DNA of 64,000 nucleotides from CAYVAP01 sp964343195 (GTDB lineage: Bacteria > Bacteroidota > Bacteroidia > J057), in assembly GCA_964343195.1 (NCBI GenBank), contig CAYFIR010000012.1:37700-101699 (forward strand), read 5' to 3'. The first letter of the stretch is position 1. Each line of letters starts with the position of its first letter. Shown one piece after another: positions 36,890 to 46,285 of this stretch. Under the pieces are notes generated by a model. The model was not told the origin of the DNA, made no database searches, and was given only the letters and a program-made list of their open reading frames with translations. A program made the translations under genes and the position numbers.

Positions 36890-38617
36890 TTATCTCGCAC
36901 CCCAGGTAGGTGCAAAATCAAGCTGACTATTCTTGAATGCGCTTTTGGGAGCTTTGTAGCTCACCTTGAGATCCTTGAGGGCTTCAAATTCTCCTTGGAC
37001 AGCGGCAAAGATGTCCTTGTGATGCTCATATGGCATGTCCAGTTCCAGCATGGAACCGATTTGAGACAGGAGTTGCCAGCCAGGAAGCACATCAAAGATA
37101 TTCTCGAGGTTTCTCCAGCGGTCGACGGCTACAGCAGCTTTGTCGATACGAGACTTGGGCAGGCTCATCCATTGCTCAGGAGTCATCTGCTTGATCTGCT
37201 TGGCCAGGGTAGAGACCTGGGCGATTCCTTTTTGGTTGATAAAGGTCCCCTGTCCTTCGATCTCAATTGCAGCAGGAAGGAGCAGATCGATGTGCTCGTA
37301 GATCTCCTGATAGTGGGTGGCGTGAGCAATAACCGTTTTCCCTTTCAGCTCTTCGCCGGCCTGAGAGAAGAAACGGCCATTCTCCAGGCTGTAAAGGAAC
37401 TGGATCTTATTGGTTCTCAGTTTCTCGCGCAGATCATTCACACTGATGGCCTTGAAACCCAGCAACTCACAAGCTGCAGAGTTGGGGGTGCGGTCATCAG
37501 AGATCAACCAGTCGTCCCCAAGGCCTTCCTCTACGTGAGGTACGTAATTGATTTCCTTTACATCCAACTGATCCGCAAACTGCTTGAGCGCATAGTTGCT
37601 TTCCAGCGATTCGTAAGCAGATCCAAGGAAGAAAATAGGCTCAGACTGACCTTTGATGAAATCAGCCGCTTTTTTCAGGCCTGTTTCAAAGTCAACGGGC
37701 AAATCCCCTTTCACCTTGATCCCAGAAACCCTGTTGTCGTTGTAGTATCCAACGTTGAGTCGGTGGGCATCCACCATCCAGTAATCGTTGACCTCCTTGT
37801 TGGCACGGGGAGTCAGGCGCATGACCTTGTTGTCACGTAACCAGACATAGACATTGGTTCCGGTAGCATCGTTGACGTCGATGCCAGGAGCGTGGGCCAT
37901 TTCCCAGACACGCGCCTGGAATCGGTGGGCCTTGCTGGTCAGGGCTCCTACGGGGCAGATGTCGATGGTATTCATGGAATACGGCTCATCGAACGTCGTT
38001 CCGGGAGGGGTGGATGGGCAGTTTTTATCGCCACGACCTACAATGGTCAGTTGGTGGGAGCCTGAAATCTCTTCAGTGAAGCGGGTACAGCGGGTACAGT
38101 TGATGCAGCGTTCCTGATCCAGCACCACACGTGGCCCAAGGTCGACATGCTTTTGCTTGTGTACCTTCTGAGCCTCAAAACGAGAACCTTCTGGTCCATA
38201 TTTGTAGGTCCAGATCTGAAGAGGGCACTCTCCCGCCTGATCGCAAATAGGACAATCAAGGGGGTGATTAACCAGCATATACTCCAGCACTCCCTGTTGA
38301 GCCTCCTTAATGGTGGGCGAGGTACGGTGAGTTTTTACGTAAAGCTGATCGCTGAGCGGATAGTTACAGGCTGTAGCAGGTTTGCGGCCCCACATGATCT
38401 TGGGACTCCCGTCTTCCTCATACATAAATTCCCCTGTGGCCCTGTCTTTGGCATGACTGCCTGCCTCTACCAGACACATCCGGCAGTTGGTGGGACTGCT
38501 CATGGCAGGGTGGTAGCAAAAGTAAGGGATCTCGATACCTTGATCGATGCAGAATTGTAGGAGACGTTGTTTGCCTTCGAACTCGTAGGCTTTTCCGTCG
38601 ATGTAAACCGTCGGCAT
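36890..38617 (-). CDS. nuoG: NADH-quinone oxidoreductase subunit G, short form
   Basis: 575 residues, much shorter than the approximately 900 of E. coli. N-terminal [2Fe-2S] ligands C34, C45, C48, C84; [4Fe-4S] ligands H118, C122, C125, C131; second [4Fe-4S] ligands C171, C174, C177, C221. After about residue 240 the molybdopterin-type fold is present but reduced. As part of complex I it carries electrons from NuoF to NuoI on the cytoplasmic arm. Unusually no other nuo gene is adjacent: the neighbours are a pectinesterase and a CHAT protease operon. It has its own terminator. Confidence 0.93.
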   Translation of the reverse strand: MPTVYIDGKAYEFEGKQRLLQFCIDQGIEIPYFCYHPAMSSPTNCRMCLVEAGSHAKDRATGEFMYEEDGSPKIMWGRKPATACNYPLSDQLYVKTHRTSPTIKEAQQGVLEYMLVNHPLDCPICDQAGECPLQIWTYKYGPEGSRFEAQKVHKQKHVDLGPRVVLDQERCINCTRCTRFTEEISGSHQLTIVGRGDKNCPSTPPGTTFDEPYSMNTIDICPVGALTSKAHRFQARVWEMAHAPGIDVNDATGTNVYVWLRDNKVMRLTPRANKEVNDYWMVDAHRLNVGYYNDNRVSGIKVKGDLPVDFETGLKKAADFIKGQSEPIFFLGSAYESLESNYALKQFADQLDVKEINYVPHVEEGLGDDWLISDDRTPNSAACELLGFKAISVNDLREKLRTNKIQFLYSLENGRFFSQAGEELKGKTVIAHATHYQEIYEHIDLLLPAAIEIEGQGTFINQKGIAQVSTLAKQIKQMTPEQWMSLPKSRIDKAAVAVDRWRNLENIFDVLPGWQLLSQIGSMLELDMPYEHHKDIFAAVQGEFEALKDLKVSYKAPKSAFKNSQLDFAPTWGAR

Positions 38618-38783
38618 ATGTTAAGCTTCTTCAGTAGCGAACTTGGATGGGCTAAATTAGAGATATTCCTGCATAATTCTAAAGGCTTTTTCGGCAGAAC
38701 GAAGGAATCCCCAAACAGTCTGTTGGTTCAAAGCCAGATTGGGGAGGAATGGCTCAATGTGAGAAGGAAATCCAAACTAATTT

Positions 38784-41672
38784 TCACCCTTTTCTGTTCG
38801 TAGCCCACCAATAACCTCCGCCTATCAGCAGCGCGACGCCCATGATCAGCATCCACATGGGGATTTGCTCTAGCGGGTTGGGGCGGGGAAAATCAATCGG
38901 TCCCTGGTCTCCCCGGATTTCATATGCTGCCCAGGTAAAGGGAAAGCTTTGATCCAGAGAAGCCAGTTGGGCCTCTCGCAGGGCTACATCCTTGGGCAAT
39001 CCCGCCTTTAGATTGGCCATAAACTGATCCAGGATGCTATTGGCGTTGATGATTTTCCATTGAGTAGAAAGCACGCTGCGAACCCCCGTTCGGGCAAATC
39101 CATGCCCCAGACTGATGATGCCTTCACCAGGAATTAATTTGCCCGCCCCTGATTCACAGGTACTCAACACCACGAGTTCCGCATTCAGGACGAGGGGATA
39201 GAGATCCGCTGTGTAGAGCACGGAGTCGTAGAAAGCGATGCCATTGAATCGCGGATCGTCTTCATTGAAGATGCCATGGCTGGCCAGGTACAGCACTGCA
39301 TACCGATCAGCTTCGGAGAGAAAACGCCCCAGGGTAGCTTGGCCGTGGGTGTAGTGACTCAGTTCCTGGGCTTCCATGGCCCAGTTTCCCTGGTTTTGAG
39401 GTAGTGGTGGGAGGGGCATACCATCGCCAAGGTCTAGCTGGTTGAATTCGATGGGGGCAAAATACAGAAACCGCCGGGTCGGACGTACGCGGTTTTGTTG
39501 AAAAGTTCGCCGCAGGCGCGCTGAGAAGGCATAGCTGATGACCTTTTCGCGGAGCAGGTAGGGAGCTGTTTCTGGTCCGGAAATGTCCTCGGCATCGCCC
39601 GTGACCAGCGCACCGAAGGGCACCAGCTCCAGGATATCGTCCCGGACAATGGTCAGCCTTGGAGGCAAATCCTCCAACGGCCCCAGTGGAGCAACCAGCT
39701 TCTCGTATAGCTGTGCGGCACGCTGGTACATGAGTGGGATGTATTGCTGGGGATCATCCAGGGCTTCGTCCGAGTGAATGGCATAGCGCAATTCCTCTAC
39801 CCAGCCCTGAAGGGGGAAGTCTCTTACTAGCTGAATGACTTTCAGCTCATGTTGGGTGAGTAGGAAGACATACAGGTTTTCCTCTCCTACAAAATATTCA
39901 ATCAAGGCCTGATCTGCGCCAAGGCTTTCCATAGGCGAACCTCCGGCCCATGCATCCAACCCCAGATTGGCCAGAAGGTCTCCACTCTGCGGGTGAGCGG
40001 CTTTGAGCTGATCCAGAAAGTCCGCCTCCAACTGCCGGTATCTGATGATGCTGTCTCTCAGCGCTAGTTCTGATTCCGCATTGGTAGCCAGCGATTTTTC
40101 ATAGTAAACCTTTCGCTCCTGAATGCGCTTGAGCTGGGCCTGTTCTTCCGGGTTCAGCAGGGTGCGAATGTCTCGGGTCTGTGATACGGCATCCCACAGG
40201 ATGACCGCCTTGCTATTCTCTGCAAATGAGAATGCCGTTTGCTGGTACCCCGATTCACCCGTTTCGGCATAAAGCAGCAGGCAGGTCTCAATGGCCTTTT
40301 CGTAAATGGGCTTGGTCAACGAAACCAGCGCCTGCTTGGAACCAGAGGTGTAGTAACTCTGTCTGAGTCGGTGTATCATGGAATCCACCGCGCGATAGCT
40401 GCGGTAGGCGTGGAGCAGGTCACCTGCACTTCCTGCCTCGGATTGGGCCATGGTCAGGTAGGTCCTGGCTTTGGAAGCCATGACGCGGATCAGCCCCTGC
40501 GGGTCGTAAAAAATCCCATCCCGGATGGAGGGGTTGTCCTGCGGGTCAAGGGACGCAAAATCGGTCGAAAAGTAGGTGATCGCCTTTTGGTAGGCGATCA
40601 GGGCACTGTCAAACTGGCCAAGGCCCGTGTGGGCATCGCCCAGGTTGTCGTGGATACCGGCCTGGAGTGGATCTGCCCCTTCAGGATACAGGGCGCGAGC
40701 TTCTCGCAATAGGCTTAGCGCTTCCTGATAGGTTCCCTGCCGGTTGGCGATGATCGCCTGGTTGTTGAGAATACGGAATATGTTGGGTCGCTGCCCCTCC
40801 CGGTTGCCTTCGGTATGGCTCATCACCTCTTCAAATGTCTGGCTTGCCGCCGATAGAGAGTCTAGCTGGAGATAGGCCAATGCGAGCGAGATTTTCCACT
40901 CGATCAGGTTGTTTTGATGATAGGTGGGGAGCGGTAAAGAGATGCCGTCATAGATGGACAGGGCTTTCTGGGCATGGAAAATTCCCTCCTGGGGGATGTC
41001 CAGTTGGTTGGCTAGCAGAATGGCCGCATCGTTGTGGGCAATGGCGGTCATCAGGGGTTGTGTGGAGTCCAGGCTAAACTTCTCGATAGCTGCGGAGAGA
41101 TACAGGTAGGTGTTTTCGTCATCTCCGGCCATCCCCATTACTCTGCTCAGGTGTAAATAGGACCTGCCAAGCAGAAAGGTCGGCTGGCTACGGGCCTGGT
41201 TCAGGGCGATGGACTGCTTGAGCAGGGTCTCGGCAGAGTCCAGAAAAAAGCCCTTGCCGACTTTTGTTAGCTGTAGGTAACACACCCCCATGTTGTTGTA
41301 TCCCTTTACGATGTCGGGATGCGTATCGGGAAGGTGTGGGAGCCGCATTTTCAGAGCTTTGGCGTAATAGCTCAAGGCTGCTCTGAAATCCTGGCCCTGG
41401 GTTTGAGCCAGGATGCCCAGGCGGTGGTGTACCTGAGCGACGAGGGTGTCATGCAGCGTACATGGGAGGTGGAGGCCCCTGATCAGGGTTTGGGCTGCTT
41501 GGTCCTGGGTAGCAATGGAGTTCCAGTAAGTCCAGTCTTTTTGCTCCAGTGATTTGGTAATCAAACTATTTAGGGAGTCCTGCCCAAAGTCACAGGGGGA
41601 ATTGGCTTGTCCCCGAACTGTGATCAGGGACAAGCTCAATAAGACAAAAAAACAGGCGACGGCGCGCTTCAT
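38784..41672 (-). CDS. Exported TPR-CHAT protease with C-terminal membrane anchor
   Basis: 962 residues from the ATG at 41672, which exposes a signal peptide (MKRAVACFFVLLSLSLITV, cut near GQA). Residues about 30-480 are tetratricopeptide-like helical repeats; about 560-930 a CHAT domain (caspase fold) with H799 in LYLASHGIF and C839 in LSTCESGAG. A last hydrophobic helix (about 939-957) and a basic tail would anchor it in the inner membrane with the protease facing the periplasm, unlike the cytosolic CHAT proteins of immune systems. It is the last gene of sigma factor, anti-sigma-like, S8 protease and CHAT, 10 bp after the S8 stop. Substrate unknown. Confidence 0.87.
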   Translation of the reverse strand: MKRAVACFFVLLSLSLITVRGQANSPCDFGQDSLNSLITKSLEQKDWTYWNSIATQDQAAQTLIRGLHLPCTLHDTLVAQVHHRLGILAQTQGQDFRAALSYYAKALKMRLPHLPDTHPDIVKGYNNMGVCYLQLTKVGKGFFLDSAETLLKQSIALNQARSQPTFLLGRSYLHLSRVMGMAGDDENTYLYLSAAIEKFSLDSTQPLMTAIAHNDAAILLANQLDIPQEGIFHAQKALSIYDGISLPLPTYHQNNLIEWKISLALAYLQLDSLSAASQTFEEVMSHTEGNREGQRPNIFRILNNQAIIANRQGTYQEALSLLREARALYPEGADPLQAGIHDNLGDAHTGLGQFDSALIAYQKAITYFSTDFASLDPQDNPSIRDGIFYDPQGLIRVMASKARTYLTMAQSEAGSAGDLLHAYRSYRAVDSMIHRLRQSYYTSGSKQALVSLTKPIYEKAIETCLLLYAETGESGYQQTAFSFAENSKAVILWDAVSQTRDIRTLLNPEEQAQLKRIQERKVYYEKSLATNAESELALRDSIIRYRQLEADFLDQLKAAHPQSGDLLANLGLDAWAGGSPMESLGADQALIEYFVGEENLYVFLLTQHELKVIQLVRDFPLQGWVEELRYAIHSDEALDDPQQYIPLMYQRAAQLYEKLVAPLGPLEDLPPRLTIVRDDILELVPFGALVTGDAEDISGPETAPYLLREKVISYAFSARLRRTFQQNRVRPTRRFLYFAPIEFNQLDLGDGMPLPPLPQNQGNWAMEAQELSHYTHGQATLGRFLSEADRYAVLYLASHGIFNEDDPRFNGIAFYDSVLYTADLYPLVLNAELVVLSTCESGAGKLIPGEGIISLGHGFARTGVRSVLSTQWKIINANSILDQFMANLKAGLPKDVALREAQLASLDQSFPFTWAAYEIRGDQGPIDFPRPNPLEQIPMWMLIMGVALLIGGGYWWATNRKG

Positions 41673-41682
41673 ATAATGGGAT

Positions 41683-43224
41683 TTATGGGCAGGTGATACT
41701 GGCACATTCATCTGTCAGAGCGCCTTCATGCGGGATTTTGATGCGCGGGTAGTTTTCTCCTGTAATGGAGAGGGTATTGGCCTCCGCGAGGATATGGGCC
41801 TTGACGTCCTGGTAAGTCCAGGTAGGGTTGCGCATCATGAGCAGCGCTGCGTAGCGGGTGACGAATGGAGCCGCCATGGAGGTACCGTTACCCATGCGCA
41901 TCTCCCCTGCCTGTAGGCCATAGCTGCAAATGCAAGTGCCTGGAGCGGCTATTTGAACGGCTTGCTCGCCATAGTTACTGCGGCCCAGTTGGGTTTCGTC
42001 AGCATTCAGTGCCGCGACTGATATGACGTGGTCATAGGCAGGATCTACCGAAAAGCCAGCGGGCCAGAAAAGGGCCTTGTCTATGTTGATAGAATCATTC
42101 CCTGCCGAAGCCACGACCAGGATGCCAGCCTTTTTTGCTTCTTGTAACACCATGCCCAGTGCCTCAGGCGTTTCCGGGTAGGTGAATCCCCAGCTCAGGT
42201 TCATGACGTCCACATCCTGCGCGATGGCATACCGAATGGCACAGATGGCTGAGAAGAGATCTGATTGCAGGGCATCCTCTATGGTCATTTTTACGGGGAG
42301 AATTCTCAGGTCTTCATATTCCTGGGGTGTGATCGCTCCACCGGGGTTGGCGCGGGTCTCCCGGCCTTGCATGGTGATGATACCTGCTATATGGGTTCCA
42401 TGGCCAGTGTAATCGAGCAGGTCAAGGGGATTGGTGTCCGTGGAATTATACCCGCCGCGATAGCTGCTGTAGCAGGTCTGTAGTCCTCGTGTGGGATTGA
42501 CCCAGATCAGGTCACCCAGGTTGGGATTCTCATAGTTCATTCCCATGTCCAGGATCCCCACTTTGACAAAGTCCCGGTTGGGGAGACCTAGAGGGGGAGA
42601 CAGGGTATCCGGTACTCCAGGGGGGAGTTGGGCTTTCGCACTGAGGTATGCATAGCGCAAAGAATCGACGGCATAGCGCTGGTTTTGAGGGATCTCTGCG
42701 AGCCAGCCCCTTACCCTAAAATCGGGTGAATCAATTTCTGTAGCAGGAAAATCCTTCGGGAACCCTAGATCCATCGGAATGTTGCGGCCAAATATGCCTG
42801 AGCCTTGATTGCCTGTCGGAGGCACCTGGCTCTGGACCGCCAGAATGGTCTCTTCGAAGTGGACGAGCGAATCATTCCCTACGTTGAAAAGCCATAGGCT
42901 ACAGCCACAGCGACGTTTGGTTCTGACCCCCAGGTCAATGATGTCTTTTACCAGCTGAAGACGGGCCTGGCATTCCTGTTCAGATGGGGAAAGCGAACGC
43001 CCTTCATACCAGGCAAGGTCAAAACTGGGACATTCAACAGTGTCAGGAAAAATCAGGTAGAACTCGCCCGTAATGAAGGAGTCCTGCAAGCATTCCATTT
43101 GCTCTTCCGGTGACGCCTCATAGAAGTTTTCACACGGGTTGGAACTGGGATTGCAATACTGAAAATACAGGGCGATCAAAATCAGGATCAGCCCTATCAC
43201 GAAGATCAAGCCAGTGCGGTTCAT
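41683..43224 (-). CDS. Membrane-anchored subtilisin-like serine protease (S8)
   Basis: 513 residues. One hydrophobic helix (5-21) near the N-terminus, a cysteine-rich extension to about 215, then the peptidase S8 domain with catalytic D226 (GILDMG), H278 (GHGTHIAG), oxyanion N376 (ASAGND) and S449 (GTSMAAP). The stretch before the domain may be an activation or sensing region. The active site should lie outside the inner membrane. It is tightly followed by the TPR-CHAT gene, so two different proteases are co-expressed under one local sigma factor. Confidence 0.9.
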   Translation of the reverse strand: MNRTGLIFVIGLILILIALYFQYCNPSSNPCENFYEASPEEQMECLQDSFITGEFYLIFPDTVECPSFDLAWYEGRSLSPSEQECQARLQLVKDIIDLGVRTKRRCGCSLWLFNVGNDSLVHFEETILAVQSQVPPTGNQGSGIFGRNIPMDLGFPKDFPATEIDSPDFRVRGWLAEIPQNQRYAVDSLRYAYLSAKAQLPPGVPDTLSPPLGLPNRDFVKVGILDMGMNYENPNLGDLIWVNPTRGLQTCYSSYRGGYNSTDTNPLDLLDYTGHGTHIAGIITMQGRETRANPGGAITPQEYEDLRILPVKMTIEDALQSDLFSAICAIRYAIAQDVDVMNLSWGFTYPETPEALGMVLQEAKKAGILVVASAGNDSINIDKALFWPAGFSVDPAYDHVISVAALNADETQLGRSNYGEQAVQIAAPGTCICSYGLQAGEMRMGNGTSMAAPFVTRYAALLMMRNPTWTYQDVKAHILAEANTLSITGENYPRIKIPHEGALTDECASITCP

Positions 43225-43339
43225 AACACAGGAGTTAGGTAAATAATGAGGGTAAGAAAGAACTTGAGGCCCTGCTCTTAGGAACAGGACGTATGGAAGT
43301 GCAAAAGATCACGGTTCCGTAAGAAAAATCTCAGAATCC

Positions 43340-44149
43340 TTATTCAATACATTCAAGTAGCTTCTCTGCGTCATCTGCGTGTAACTGTCTTCTATCTCGC
43401 AGCTTCTGAAGGTGCTGTCGGGCTGCGGGGGTGTTTCCAAGGTCGATCTGTACCAGAGCAGTGTACCAGTCTGCCTCAGACTGATAGCGGGGTTCCATGA
43501 AGCTCCCGACACGCCGTAAATACGGCAGGGCGTCTGCCGAGCGGTTTGCCATAAGATAGGAAACCGCAAGGCTCAGGGTCATCTCTCGGTTTTCAAGGGT
43601 TGTCTGGCTATTGGTATCCAGCAGGGCTTCCAACTGAGGGATCGCTTCCTGATAGTTCTTGTTGTCGTAGGTTGCAAAGGCCTGATCGGCCGGGAGCGGT
43701 TCGCGTGCAGCGCGGAGGGTATAGTGTTGACTGTAAACGCCCGTCTCCTGGACTATTTGCGATACGTTGTCACAATCGCATAGGTTATTGGATGACCTGG
43801 GCCAAAACTGCCAGGCCAGTATCAACATCACCACTACAGCCGCTGCCACCCAATACCAGGATGGACTCAACCCAATGGATTTGGCTCCCTGTTGACCCTT
43901 CTCGTCAAGGTTTGCAAAAACTTCTCCCAATTGTGCATGAGCTTCAGTAGCGTCTGCCCTCAGGTTGGGATTCTGCATCCAGGCCTGATGAATTTCATTG
44001 ACCAGGTCTTCGAGTGATTCGTCCTGCTCTATTGCCTCCTCCATCGCTGTGGTTTCCTCTGAAGATAGCTTCTCTTCGAGGTAGTCCATAACTTTTCCGA
44101 AGGACCGAAACTCTTTATGTTGGGGGTTATCTATGTCCAGATTTTCCAT
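43340..44149 (-). CDS. Anti-sigma-factor-like membrane protein with periplasmic TPR domain
   Basis: 269 residues. The N-terminus (VMDYLEEKLSSEETTAMEE) has the helical pattern of cytosolic anti-sigma domains, without zinc ligands. A single hydrophobic helix spans about 97-116; the rest (about 150-269) reads as TPR-like helices placed in the periplasm. Position directly after the sigma factor gene supports a role in holding it inactive until an envelope signal comes. Similarity to proven anti-sigma factors is weak, so the role is inferred. Confidence 0.72.
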   Translation of the reverse strand: MENLDIDNPQHKEFRSFGKVMDYLEEKLSSEETTAMEEAIEQDESLEDLVNEIHQAWMQNPNLRADATEAHAQLGEVFANLDEKGQQGAKSIGLSPSWYWVAAAVVVMLILAWQFWPRSSNNLCDCDNVSQIVQETGVYSQHYTLRAAREPLPADQAFATYDNKNYQEAIPQLEALLDTNSQTTLENREMTLSLAVSYLMANRSADALPYLRRVGSFMEPRYQSEADWYTALVQIDLGNTPAARQHLQKLRDRRQLHADDAEKLLECIE

Positions 44150-44206
44150 TTCGTCGGAGTATTTGAGGGGCTTTCGGTAGATTGACGTATAGGGGGAGCT
44201 TTTTCC

Positions 44207-44827
44207 TTAATCTTCTCCAAAAAAATCCCAAAATCGCTCACCAAATTGCTCACGGAGCTTTTTGATTCCATTTTGTACCCGTCCTCTGACGGTACTGGTC
44301 CTGATGTCCAGTTGCTCGGCCACTTCCTTGTAAGATAGCCCATCGAGGTACACCAATCGGATGGTTTCCCAGTTTTCTTCCGAAACGATTTCCTCGGCGA
44401 CCTTCAGAAACTGCTTCATGGAAATATCCTCTTCAGCAGATGGGGTAGCGTCAGGCGTATTGCTGGCTGGGTCATCTTCCCCCCCGATGGGTTCGGAATA
44501 TGTGCTATTATCTCTCAAAAAATTCAAAGAATGGTTTCGGGCCGAGCTTTTTATGTATCCAGGTATTGACTCCCGGATTTCTGCCCTGAGCAGGTATCGG
44601 GTCATCTTGATGAAAAAGTCCTGAATGCAATCCTGGCGCTCATCCTGATCCCGAATCAGGCTGGCAAAGATGATGCTTAGGCGATACCCCGGTCCTTCTA
44701 TGCATTCCAGTAGCTGTACCACCAATTGCTGATTCTGAGTCCTTTGATAGGTCCCTAACAGGCCGGGAAGGTCTTCGCAGGCGGAATCTGGAACTGGAGC
44801 ATTGGTAAGCAGTGCAAGGACGATCAT
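44207..44827 (-). CDS. ECF-type RNA polymerase sigma factor (operon head)
   Basis: 206 residues with region 2 (DERQDCIQDFFIKMTRYLL) and region 4 (LSYKEVAEQLDIRTSTVRGRVQNGIKKL) of sigma-70. It heads the operon with the anti-sigma-like protein, S8 protease and CHAT protein and probably drives its own transcription. The divergent gene at 45031 encodes a second sigma factor, so two such factors share one upstream region. Confidence 0.9.
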   Translation of the reverse strand: MIVLALLTNAPVPDSACEDLPGLLGTYQRTQNQQLVVQLLECIEGPGYRLSIIFASLIRDQDERQDCIQDFFIKMTRYLLRAEIRESIPGYIKSSARNHSLNFLRDNSTYSEPIGGEDDPASNTPDATPSAEEDISMKQFLKVAEEIVSEENWETIRLVYLDGLSYKEVAEQLDIRTSTVRGRVQNGIKKLREQFGERFWDFFGED

Positions 44828-45030
44828 AGATAGGGAGGTGGTTTACCGTAGGGAAAATACAGAATTGGATAGGGAATTCAAGTATTCTCCCAACCTATTA
44901 CGGAGGAAAAGATCATATGTGCCCAAAAAATATTAAGGAGGCTGTGATTTTTTCGGAGGAGCTCGTGTCCTGTTGTTGTAAGGCGAAGCCAAGAGCGGTT
45001 TTGCTCCAGTTAACCCCTAACGACAAAACG

Positions 45031-45585
45031 ATGACTCATTCTTTCCAACCCAATCTGCTCAACGACCAGGCCCTGGTAATTCGCTTTGTTAAGCAGCAGG
45101 ATCAACGGGCACTTTTGGGCCTGCTGCACCGTCACCGTTCCATCATCAGCTCGGCTCTGCAACGCTATCAGGTGGACCTGACCGTGGAGGATATGATCCA
45201 CGATCTCTATCTGGTCCTGTTTGACAAACTGGCAAACTGTGGAGACATCCGCAACTTCCCAGCCTGGCTCAAAACCCTGGTGCACAATCGACTCCGGGAC
45301 ATGATCCGCAAGGATGGCAGTCGACAAAAGTACGTGGAGTATGGGAAGTCACTTCCACAGTGCTATGAGGCAAGGCTTGACACCAGCCTGGATTGCCAGC
45401 AGATTGTTGACTGGGCCTATACCCTGGTCAACGAGGCCGAGGCGGAATGTCTGGTACTACGGTTCGGGAAAGACCTTTCCTACAAGGAGATCGCGGATGA
45501 ACTGGGGCTTACGTTCAAGCAGGTGTGTGGACGCATCGATCGCGGGCTGGGAAAGATGCGCAGGGAAATGCGCAGGGTAGGGTAG
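45031..45585 (+). CDS. Second ECF-type sigma factor, divergent
   Basis: 184 residues from the ATG at 45031, the usual ECF length; an in-frame ATG at 44917 would add 38 residues of unlikely, cysteine-rich sequence. Region 2 (LTVEDMIHDLYLVLFDKL) and region 4 (LSYKEIADELGLTFKQVCGRIDRGLGKM) are clear. It resembles the sigma factor at 44207 only distantly. No anti-sigma gene follows: the next gene is convergent. Confidence 0.87.
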   Translation: MTHSFQPNLLNDQALVIRFVKQQDQRALLGLLHRHRSIISSALQRYQVDLTVEDMIHDLYLVLFDKLANCGDIRNFPAWLKTLVHNRLRDMIRKDGSRQKYVEYGKSLPQCYEARLDTSLDCQQIVDWAYTLVNEAEAECLVLRFGKDLSYKEIADELGLTFKQVCGRIDRGLGKMRREMRRVG

Positions 45586-45590
45586 TCCCG

Positions 45591-46058
45591 CTATCCCCCA
45601 TTTCGGATGAAAGGTCTTAAAGAATATATCCAGCCTGAAAATGTAGGGTTGAATGTACTTTGGGGAGAAAAAGCATTGCGGGAGCTATTTCTGGCCATCA
45701 TAAGCGTTGACAGTGGGCGGGTTTCCCACCAGATGGCGTAATTCCCAGAAAGGTTTTGTGCTTCAACAGGAATGGAAACGGTAAAAAATTGCCGAACCTC
45801 AGCTCGGTGATAATCAGAAACGATGCGATGATTTTCGGAGGTTTCAAGAATGAGGCGGGCTTCAATGGGGCCAGAGAAGCGGGCTGAGAACCTGATGCTG
45901 CCATTCTGCATAGGCTGCCTCCATTGGGACTGTGGAGAGGAAACCTGATGTCTGGAAATGCCGGGTAGATCGGGATGAGCGGGCAGCAAAGGATAGATGA
46001 CAGCGAGGGCGATCATCCAGAAAATAAGGCGTGTTATGACGGTTTTACCGCGATGCAT
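45591..46058 (-). CDS. Hypothetical protein with N-terminal membrane helix
   Basis: 155 residues. A hydrophobic segment at about 10-26 is a signal anchor or signal peptide; the rest is a short beta-rich part (SIRFSARF, ARLILETSE) with no recognised family. It is convergent with the sigma gene (5-bp gap), which with the normal composition suggests that it is real, but it could not be confirmed by a motif. Confidence 0.5.
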   Translation of the reverse strand: MHRGKTVITRLIFWMIALAVIYPLLPAHPDLPGISRHQVSSPQSQWRQPMQNGSIRFSARFSGPIEARLILETSENHRIVSDYHRAEVRQFFTVSIPVEAQNLSGNYAIWWETRPLSTLMMARNSSRNAFSPQSTFNPTFSGWIYSLRPFIRNGG

Positions 46059-46285
46059 GAATGCACTAGTTATGCACTGCTAAGTACGTAAAAAGATGTC
46101 CTGGTTTTCACCTGAGGCAGGTTTTTTGCAATAAGTTAACCTGAATTGTCCCATTTAATTTTTGCTTAACCGTAAGGTAATCCCTGTTTTTGGCTGTGGT
46201 GATGACAAATCTCACCGTATCTAGGCATAGCTTTATCAAAGCAATGCAGATATATTCGTTGTCAGATAAAATAGGTTGTATAAAT

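Noticed and set aside
36995..37840. 281-codon open frame opposite nuoG
   Set aside because: Antisense to NuoG with all cluster ligands; no domain seen.
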